A DNA stretch of 10,912 nucleotides from an uncultured Clostridia bacterium. GTDB taxonomy: Bacteria > Bacillota > Clostridia > Christensenellales > Borkfalkiaceae. Each line of letters begins with the position of its first letter. The stretch's first letter is position 1. The position numbers were made by a program, and so were the translations under genes. Below are positions 6,382 through 10,912 of the stretch, in pieces. The DNA is taken from NCBI GenBank assembly GCA_945834965.1, contig CAMAHZ010000031.1, positions 1 through 10,912 on the forward strand. The letters are read 5' to 3'. The notes under the pieces were generated by a model. The model did no database searches and was not told the origin of the DNA. It saw only the letters and a list, made by a program, of their open reading frames with translations.

Positions 6382-6963
6382 ATGGGACTTACAATTAAGC
6401 GAAAGGAAGACAAGCGCGTAGTACACGCTTGCACCCACAACCTCGCCGACATTCCTAACGGTGTAACCGTGAAGTCCGCAGAGCTTGTAAGCGGTTCTGT
6501 TCTTAAGGAAGGCACAGCGATTGGCAAGGGTTCAGACGGACTCTACCACGTCGAGAAGACCGCCTTAGTAGTGGAAGCCGTAGCAGCTTCGGGTACTTCG
6601 GTTAAGATTGCGAAAGGTTCGCATTTCAAGGTAGGCGATTTCGTCATGTCCGCCGTAAACGGAAAGGCTTACGCCATTACCGCGATTGACACCACAAACG
6701 CAACCTACGACACCGTAACCATCGGCACAGCCATTGGCGAGATTGCAAAGGACGCTATTATCATGCTTGCAGACGGCGAACACGCCAGCAGCGGCGCAGC
6801 GTTCAAGTTTGCACCTAAAGCCCTTACAGGCGACAGCTACGACGTGGAAGCACTTAGCAACCACCTCGTTTCAGCCGTAACTATTGGGCAGTTCAAAGAG
6901 AGTGTTATCCCCCCAATTAACGACGCTATTCTGGGCGCGTTGAAGGGCATTGTTCTAATTTAA
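6382..6963 (+). CDS. Head decoration or head fibre-like protein
   Basis: This 193-residue product is rich in Ala, Gly, Val, Thr and Ile with alternating hydrophobic residues, suggesting a beta-rich fold (e.g. TALVVEAVAASGTSVKIAKG, then HFKVGDFVMSAVNGKAYAIT). Its position between scaffold and major capsid genes is where phages encode the protein that coats and stabilises the expanded shell (lambda gpD position) or forms head fibres. The C-terminus FKESVIPPINDAILGALKGI is helical. It starts 24 nt after the scaffold stop with an A-rich leader and ends 17 nt before the capsid gene, so all three are probably co-transcribed. I do not recognise a specific family motif. The decoration role comes from context and composition. 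Confidence 0.6.
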   Translation: MGLTIKRKEDKRVVHACTHNLADIPNGVTVKSAELVSGSVLKEGTAIGKGSDGLYHVEKTALVVEAVAASGTSVKIAKGSHFKVGDFVMSAVNGKAYAITAIDTTNATYDTVTIGTAIGEIAKDAIIMLADGEHASSGAAFKFAPKALTGDSYDVEALSNHLVSAVTIGQFKESVIPPINDAILGALKGIVLI

Positions 6964-6980
6964 CGAAAGGGTAGAAAGTT

Positions 6981-8087
6981 ATGATAGCAACACTTATGCG
7001 CGGACTTGTAGAGAAGGATATGCAAGCCGTCATCAATACCTACGACTTGAAGCCGTACTACTATCCTACTTTGTTCCCCCTCAAGCAGACCTATACGCTT
7101 ACGTGGAAAGCACTTGAAGCACAGGTAGGCTTGAAGATTGCCGCAGATTTGGTAGCGCGTGGCGCGTCGATCGACAAGAAGACACGCGAAGCTATTGCCC
7201 GTTTGCAGGGTGATATCCCCAAGATTGCGGTAAAGCGCACCAAGAACGACGAAGAGCTGGACGACTACGAAATTATGGTAGCCATGACTTCGCAGAACCC
7301 CAACCTTCGCGCACTTGTAGAAGCGTGGGCGGAAGATACCAACTTCTGCTGGACAGCCGTAGCCGCACGTTTGGAGTGGATGGCTTTGCAGCAGATTTCC
7401 CTCGGTAAGATTACGCTTAACAACAGCAACAACGTTAGCGTAATTAGTGAATACGACGTAGATTACCAAATCCCAGCCGCTCAGAAGGTAGGCTTTCAGA
7501 CAGGTTCTGCTAATTGGGCTACAAGCAACAGCGCGAAGCCTATTACTAAGGACTTCAAAGCCGTCGTAGCAGCAGCTAAGGCGAAGGGCGTAAGCCTTAA
7601 GTACGCCTTCATGTCGCTCGACACCTTCGCCACCTTCACGGAGACTGCAGAGGTTCAGAAGATTTGCGCAAGCTTCGCAGCTAACGCACTTCAACTCCAG
7701 CAGACCCCAAGTTTGGAGACGGTAAATACAGCCCTTCGCGGTTTGTCTTACCTTCGCGGCTTGCAGATTATCGTTATCGACCAAGACATCACGATAGAAC
7801 TCGGCGACGGTTCGCGCCCGTTCAGCGGCAACCCGTTCACTGAGAACGTCGTAATGTTCAACGAAAGCAAGGTTTTGGGTCAGACCTATTGGAAGACCCC
7901 GGCAGACTTGAACGTTAAGGGTTCGGTAGCTTTGAAGGCTATGAACGGACACACGCTCATCAAGAAGTTTGCGAACGAAGAGCCTTTAGAGGAAGTAACT
8001 ATGGGTATAGCTAACGCTTTCCCGGCATGGCTTACCTCTTCGCGTTCGTGGTTGATGGACACAGCTAACAGCACGTGGAGTCACTAA
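6981..8087 (+). CDS. Major capsid protein (probable HK97 fold, lambda gpE-like type)
   Basis: This 368-residue product has the size and position of the shell subunit, after scaffold and decoration genes and before the head-tail connector genes. Features fitting the Phage_cap_E group are an N-terminal 'LKPYYYPTLFPLKQTYTLTW' region, a long helix-rich segment about 95-145 (PNLRALVEAWAEDTNFCWTA), and a central helical P-domain-like stretch (residues about 190-235). A strand containing LRGLQIIVIDQDI follows (about 254-266), and the C-terminus is FPAWLTSSRSWLMDT. The leader GAAAGGGTAGAAAGTT-ATG has one of the more purine-rich ribosome-binding regions in the window. Codon choice leans toward CTT, AAG and GTA. 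The last 13 nt overlap the candidate GTG start of the next gene. Fold type is inferred. Confidence 0.85.
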   Translation: MIATLMRGLVEKDMQAVINTYDLKPYYYPTLFPLKQTYTLTWKALEAQVGLKIAADLVARGASIDKKTREAIARLQGDIPKIAVKRTKNDEELDDYEIMVAMTSQNPNLRALVEAWAEDTNFCWTAVAARLEWMALQQISLGKITLNNSNNVSVISEYDVDYQIPAAQKVGFQTGSANWATSNSAKPITKDFKAVVAAAKAKGVSLKYAFMSLDTFATFTETAEVQKICASFAANALQLQQTPSLETVNTALRGLSYLRGLQIIVIDQDITIELGDGSRPFSGNPFTENVVMFNESKVLGQTYWKTPADLNVKGSVALKAMNGHTLIKKFANEEPLEEVTMGIANAFPAWLTSSRSWLMDTANSTWSH

Positions 8088-8479
8088 CACAGGGTAACGG
8101 GCTGGCAGCGGAAACAGGTAACAGCGTAGGAAGCTACCAGCCCCAGCCCTTCCTAAAGCCTAAAGGAATGACTTACAAAGAATGGATTACTACAACGGTT
8201 AAGCGTTTCGGAGTGAAAGCCGAAGACGTGGAACTTATATTAGCCAACCAAAAGGCGTTAATTCCCGACGAGAACGCGGAAGCAGACCCAACTACGGCAA
8301 AGACAGCCTTAGTTAAGGAGTTTGCAACCGTTATCCCTTTGGCAAACGTCAGCGAAGGCGGTTATTCCGTTTCGTGGAATTGGGAAGCTATTAAGATGTG
8401 GTACAACATTACCTGCGGAGAGTTGGGCATCATACCAGCCAACAAGCCGAAGGTACGAAACAGAAGTAACGTATGGTAG
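8075..8479 (+). CDS. Head-tail adaptor-like protein (gp6/gp15 position)
   Basis: The 134-residue frame begins at GTG 8075 inside the end of the capsid gene; an in-frame ATG at 8168 would give 103 residues starting MTYKEWITTTVKRFGVKAED. Conserved-looking sequence seems to begin near that Met, and residues before it are Gly/Gln/Pro-rich, so the shorter form is possible. The ATG, however, has almost no leader of its own and would leave an 80-nt gap in an otherwise tightly packed run. The body is helical (VELILANQ; AKTALVKEFATVIPL), then SEGGYSVSWNWEAIKMWYN. Small helical proteins directly after the capsid gene are generally the ring that attaches to the portal. The adaptor role is inferred from position. 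It overlaps the next gene by 7 nt. Confidence 0.6.
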   Translation: MESLTQGNGLAAETGNSVGSYQPQPFLKPKGMTYKEWITTTVKRFGVKAEDVELILANQKALIPDENAEADPTTAKTALVKEFATVIPLANVSEGGYSVSWNWEAIKMWYNITCGELGIIPANKPKVRNRSNVW

Positions 8480-8874
8480 GAATTTCGGACGTAATAACGA
8501 ACCAATACCCACACTTCCTATATAAGCGCACCAGCGGCGAAGCCGTACAGAACGCCAACGGAAGCTGGGAGAGCAGCGAAGCCGCTATAGTGTTTTGCGG
8601 AGCTTGCAGAGAGGAAACGAACGGCAAGGGCGCGAAGATACAGGCAGCTAACGGCGTATTCCGGGAGTTTTCCGCGTTGGTGCATACACCCGTAGAAGTT
8701 CAGCGCGTAACGGAAGGTACGGAACTGTTCGTTTTGACGCGAGAAATAGAACTGCCCGAAGCGTTATTAGATGCCGACTTTGTGGAGCAAGCCAAAGCCG
8801 AAGGATTGGTTAGGATTTCGGGCGAGTGTCTAAAATTCGACGAAGGCAGACTGCACAACAGACTATGGGTATAA
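8473..8874 (+). CDS. Head closure (stopper)-like neck protein
   Basis: This 133-residue, beta-rich protein starts MVGISDVITNQYPHFLYKRT. It has a GSWE turn, a Cys pair (FCGACREE), strands REFSALVHTPVEVQRVTEGT and ELFVLTREIELPE, and ends RISGECLKFDEGRLHNRLWV. Size and position (second gene after the capsid gene, before a gp10-like gene) fit the stopper ring that seals DNA in the filled head and receives the tail. The ATG at 8473 lies in the last codons of the adaptor gene, an arrangement that favours translational coupling. I cannot cite a definite family motif, so this is a positional call. Confidence 0.55.
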   Translation: MVGISDVITNQYPHFLYKRTSGEAVQNANGSWESSEAAIVFCGACREETNGKGAKIQAANGVFREFSALVHTPVEVQRVTEGTELFVLTREIELPEALLDADFVEQAKAEGLVRISGECLKFDEGRLHNRLWV

Positions 8875-9326
8875 AGGCACACTTCAAAGGCAATATAGAC
8901 GCTACGTTTGCCGCGTTTCTTGCAGAAGTGGAAAGGCAGATTATAGAAAGCCTTTGCAGAATCGGCGAAGAAGTGGTTACGCTTGCAAAGCTTGTACCAC
9001 CCGAACGCGGATTTACCGACCGAACAGGAAACCTACGCTCTTCTATTGGTTACGTGGTTTGTAAAGACGGGCAACCGTTGAACATCGCGTTTGAAGACGT
9101 GAAGGGCGGACACGAAGGCGTAAATACAGGACAGCGGCTCGCCTTACAGGTAGCAAAAGACCATGCAGAAGGCTATACGCTTATTGTGGTAGCAGGAATG
9201 AATTACGCGGTTTATGTCGAGAGCAAGGGGCGCGACGTACTAACGTCTGCCGAGAAGGAAGCCGAAAAGCTTATAGCGCGTGAATTAGCAGACTTAATAA
9301 CAAACGTACAGCAAGCATTTAAGTAA
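8865..9326 (+). CDS. HK97 gp10-like neck/tail-completion protein
   Basis: The protein is recognisable by the gp10-like pattern: an N-terminal helix with VERQIIESLCRIGEEVVTLA, a central 'TDRTGNLRSSIGYVV' signature (TGxLRxSI), and near the C-terminus YAVYVESKGRDVLTSAEKEA, corresponding to the family's 'YA.yvE.g...l' region. Members sit at the head-tail joint of siphoviruses. The ATG at 8865 gives 153 residues; a GTG at 8826 would add 13 Arg/Gln-rich residues lying entirely within the upstream gene and is less likely. The start overlaps the previous stop by 10 nt, and the stop shares one base with the next ATG (TAATG, 9324-9328). The chain of overlapping genes points to one translationally coupled neck operon. 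Confidence 0.75.
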   Translation: MGIKAHFKGNIDATFAAFLAEVERQIIESLCRIGEEVVTLAKLVPPERGFTDRTGNLRSSIGYVVCKDGQPLNIAFEDVKGGHEGVNTGQRLALQVAKDHAEGYTLIVVAGMNYAVYVESKGRDVLTSAEKEAEKLIARELADLITNVQQAFK

Positions 9327-9742
9327 TGAAGAAAGTTAGCAGTATAGACACAGACGACATCCTCTACCAGCTTATCCAGCAAGCGGTAAACGAAGGCGTT
9401 ATTACTATTTCGGGCAAAGTCTGTCCGCAGGGAGAGAGACCCGACGACAGCCAAGCCGAGGATATAGTTATTAACACCATTACCGTAACGCACGACAAGC
9501 CGCAAACAGGAACGTCGAACGTGAATATATACGCAGCCGATAAGAAGGTAAAGATAAACGGGAAGCAGCAATACAAGGCTAACCGCGAACGCTTACGGGA
9601 GATTGGCGACCAACTTACGGAATACTTAGACGCGCAGAACGTAGCAGACTTAGAGTTTTGGATCGAGTACGACGTAGTAATTAAGGAGTTGGAAGTAAGA
9701 CAGCATTACAGAAACCTCCGTATTTCGTGGAATATACATTAA
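9326..9742 (+). CDS. Tail terminator-like protein
   Basis: This 138-residue protein lies between the gp10-like gene and the major tail protein gene, the standard place for the ring that ends tail-tube polymerisation and binds the neck (lambda gpU / HK97 gp17 position). It has an N-terminal helix (DTDDILYQLIQQAVNEGVIT), a short beta segment (ITISGKVCPQGERP), strands VINTITVTHDKPQTGTSNVN, a helix RERLREIGDQLTEYLDA, and C-terminal strands ending RQHYRNLRISWNIH. That alpha/beta order fits tail terminators. The ATG is coupled to the preceding gene by TAATG. No diagnostic motif is known to me, so the function is by context. Confidence 0.6.
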   Translation: MKKVSSIDTDDILYQLIQQAVNEGVITISGKVCPQGERPDDSQAEDIVINTITVTHDKPQTGTSNVNIYAADKKVKINGKQQYKANRERLREIGDQLTEYLDAQNVADLEFWIEYDVVIKELEVRQHYRNLRISWNIH

Positions 9743-9761
9743 CTTTTAATAGCACAGAATT

Positions 9762-10289
9762 ATGGCAACTTTAGTAACTTTGGGTTTGTCGAAGATTTTG
9801 GGTAAGGCAGGAGAGCCAACCGCTGGCGACTTCGCTGAAGAAGGCTATACGCCTTTCGGACTTACCTACGAGGACACCTGTAAGATGTCACAGGACGACC
9901 CAGAAACGACAGAGTTCTACGCAGAGGAAGAGGACGACCCCGTAGAGACTACAGAGAAGCAGGGTAAGATTACCTTCACTTTCAGTATCATGAACCCAGA
10001 CATTACAACGCTTACCCGTCTCTTTGGCGGTACGGTTGCAAGTGACGTGTACGCATACCCGGACACCGTAATCACGGTAGAGGAAAGCGTCATCATCAAG
10101 CCTAAGAAGGGTTTGATGTTCCAAGTACCACGCATGAAGCTTGTTAGTAAGATTAACGGCGAGTTCAGCAAGAAGGGGCTGCTTCTTATCGAAGTAACGG
10201 GTACGGTTCTTAAGCCTCAGACCACGGGGCTTAAGAAGATGTACGTTAAGCAGATTGCCGCAGCAAGCAACAGCAACAGTGGCAGCTGA
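9762..10289 (+). CDS. Major tail (tube) protein
   Basis: The subunit stacks as hexamers to form the siphovirus tail tube. The 175-residue product has a Gly-rich N-terminus (VTLGLSKILGKAGEPTAGDF), a highly acidic loop (CKMSQDDPETTEFYAEEEDD), then KITFTFSIMNPDITTLTRLF followed by GGTVAS. Beta strands VIIKPKKGLMFQVPRMKLVS and LLLIEVTGTVLKP follow. The 'MxPD...L..LfGGt' pattern and the acidic tract are familiar from major tail proteins of Bacteroidota prophages. It is followed by a strong hairpin, common after highly expressed structural genes. The in-frame C-terminus is a short Asn/Ser tail (ASNSNSGS). The +1 frame continues past the stop for another 11 sense codons, so a minor extended form is conceivable. 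Confidence 0.82.
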   Translation: MATLVTLGLSKILGKAGEPTAGDFAEEGYTPFGLTYEDTCKMSQDDPETTEFYAEEEDDPVETTEKQGKITFTFSIMNPDITTLTRLFGGTVASDVYAYPDTVITVEESVIIKPKKGLMFQVPRMKLVSKINGEFSKKGLLLIEVTGTVLKPQTTGLKKMYVKQIAAASNSNSGS

Positions 10290-10323
10290 AGCGGTAACTA
10301 ACCCTACAGGCGTAGTAACTTAG
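10290..10323 (+). other. Possible +1-frame C-terminal extension of the major tail protein
   Basis: Downstream of the tail-protein TGA (10287-10289), the +1 frame reads on without interruption to TAG at 10321-10323. From about 10276 that frame encodes ATVAAEAVTNPTGVVT, which looks more protein-like than the in-frame Asn/Ser tail. Programmed +1 shifts that extend major capsid and tail proteins are established for Listeria phage PSA. I see no clear slippery heptamer here, so this may instead be an old indel or chance. Confidence 0.3.
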
Positions 10324-10332
10324 TATTCAACC

Positions 10333-10364
10333 GAAGCCCCCGAACAACCACCTTCGGGGGCTTC
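10333..10364 (+). terminator. Strong hairpin, probable (partial) transcription terminator after the major tail gene
   Basis: GAAGCCCCCGAA (10333-10344) and TTCGGGGGCTTC (10353-10364) are perfect 12-bp complementary arms around an 8-nt loop CAACCACC. It is followed by ATTCATAAAAAG, a weak U-tract. The stem is G/C-rich and sits 44 nt after the tail-protein stop, so it fits a leaky terminator or 3' mRNA stabiliser that keeps tail-tube expression above that of downstream tail genes. Confidence 0.75.
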
Positions 10365-10380
10365 ATTCATAAAAAGCAAT

Positions 10381-10912
10381 ATGGCAGAGAACGACAACAG
10401 CAAATTAGAAGCCTTAGAACTGGAGCAGAGCGAACTGCGGCTTATGATACAGGAAGGCGTTACTTTCGACGTGGACGTTACGCACTACAGACGTAAGCCG
10501 GGCTTTTGTGGCTATTTCCGCAAACGTGAGAAGGTAACGGAAAAGCGCGTTTTCAAGATTGAAGAACCGACGCTTAACACCTTAGACCGTCTTAGCGCAC
10601 TTTGGCTGCAAATGGAGATAGACGAAACAAGGCTACAGGAAGCCGACTACCTTAACGCGGCTAAGAAGATGGCTAACAAAGAAGCCAAGCGTTTGGCGGA
10701 AGTGGTAGCTACCGCAGTCTTAGGCGAAGACTATTACACGGCGATCGACAAAGGCGGCTACTTCAAGAGAACCGAAAACAAACATGAGCTTAAGCGGCTT
10801 ACTTCCTTATTCCTTCATACCATAAAACCTTCCGAGCTGTTCACGCTGGCGGTACTTATTACCAACGTCAGCAACTTAGGGGATTTTATAAACTCTATAA
10901 GATTGATGAGCG
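10381..10912 (+). CDS. Probable tail assembly chaperone (3' end beyond window)
   Basis: An uninterrupted frame starts at ATG 10381, just after the hairpin, and runs off the window edge after 177 residues. It is mainly helical: N-terminal SKLEALELEQSELRLMIQEG, a beta-like FDVDVTHYRRKPGFCGYFRK, helices NTLDRLSALWLQMEIDE and YLNAAKKMANKEAKRLAEVV, then HELKRLTSLFLHTIKPSELF, ending near FINSIRLMS. It lies between the major tail protein and the expected tape-measure gene, the locus of tail assembly chaperones (lambda gpG/gpGT position), which often use a programmed frameshift. That shift, if present, would be outside the window. Identification is by position and helical character only. Confidence 0.55.
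   Translation, partial: MAENDNSKLEALELEQSELRLMIQEGVTFDVDVTHYRRKPGFCGYFRKREKVTEKRVFKIEEPTLNTLDRLSALWLQMEIDETRLQEADYLNAAKKMANKEAKRLAEVVATAVLGEDYYTAIDKGGYFKRTENKHELKRLTSLFLHTIKPSELFTLAVLITNVSNLGDFINSIRLMS

Noticed and set aside
6960..7952. 330-codon open frame antisense to the major capsid gene
   Set aside because: It lies entirely opposite a strongly supported capsid gene, has an atypical Cys-rich and Leu/Arg-rich composition with no recognisable domain, and has no promoter or coupled neighbour. It is best explained by the capsid gene's codon bias.
8322..8525. 67-codon plus-strand frame across the adaptor/stopper junction
   Set aside because: It is out of frame with two better-supported genes, has no domain, and offers no independent start context.
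8826..8864. GTG start adding 13 residues to the gp10-like protein
   Set aside because: The added Arg/Gln-rich residues merely reread the end of the upstream gene. The ATG at 8865 gives the usual overlapping-gene arrangement.
1..10912. CRISPR array, tRNA, insertion sequence, diversity-generating retroelement or att site
   Set aside because: No regularly spaced repeats, cloverleaf, transposase, reverse transcriptase or terminal repeat pair was seen on either strand.

Overview
The window is part of the late (structural) module of a tailed siphovirus-like phage or prophage whose host is probably a member of the Bacteroidota. The gene order is the classical one for packaging, head, neck and tail genes. 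The host inference rests on three things. On the minus strand there is a well-matched Bacteroidota housekeeping promoter (TTTG, 20-nt spacer, TACCTTTG). A second TACCTTTG -7 box lies on the plus strand. Gene leaders are A/T-rich and mostly lack Shine-Dalgarno sequences. No integrase, host gene or tRNA is visible, so lytic phage, prophage and metagenomic contig cannot be told apart.

Layout: the 3' part of the large terminase (3-866, cut by the window edge) is followed by an SPP1-type portal (905-2431). A 122-nt spacer then carries a 15-bp palindrome and a long stem-loop. Next is a 767-aa MuF-type minor head protein with a C-terminal HEFGH metallopeptidase-like domain (2554-4857). Two small unknown genes follow on the opposite strand (4854-5144 and 5141-5401). 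They are coupled to each other by an ATGA overlap, have their own promoter, and run tail-to-tail into the MuF gene. A 242-nt divergent control region (5402-5643) has a second copy of the palindrome inside a plus-strand promoter. That promoter leads into the scaffold-like protein (5644-6357), decoration-like protein (6382-6963), major capsid protein (6981-8087), head-tail adaptor-like protein (8075-8479), stopper-like protein (8473-8874), gp10-like neck protein (8865-9326), tail-terminator-like protein (9326-9742) and major tail protein (9762-10289). A strong hairpin (10333-10364) separates these from a truncated gene in the tail-chaperone position (10381 to the edge).

How the parts work together: the terminase docks on the portal and pumps DNA into a shell of capsid protein built around the scaffold and stabilised by the decoration-like protein. 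The MuF protein is probably a minor internal head component. The adaptor, stopper and gp10-like proteins close the head and join it to a tail tube made of the major tail protein and capped by the tail-terminator protein. No recognisable prohead protease lies between portal and capsid genes.

The most unusual elements are the MuF-metallopeptidase fusion with its convergent two-gene cassette, the duplicated intergenic palindrome, the portal-MuF stem-loop, and a short +1-frame extension after the major tail protein stop.
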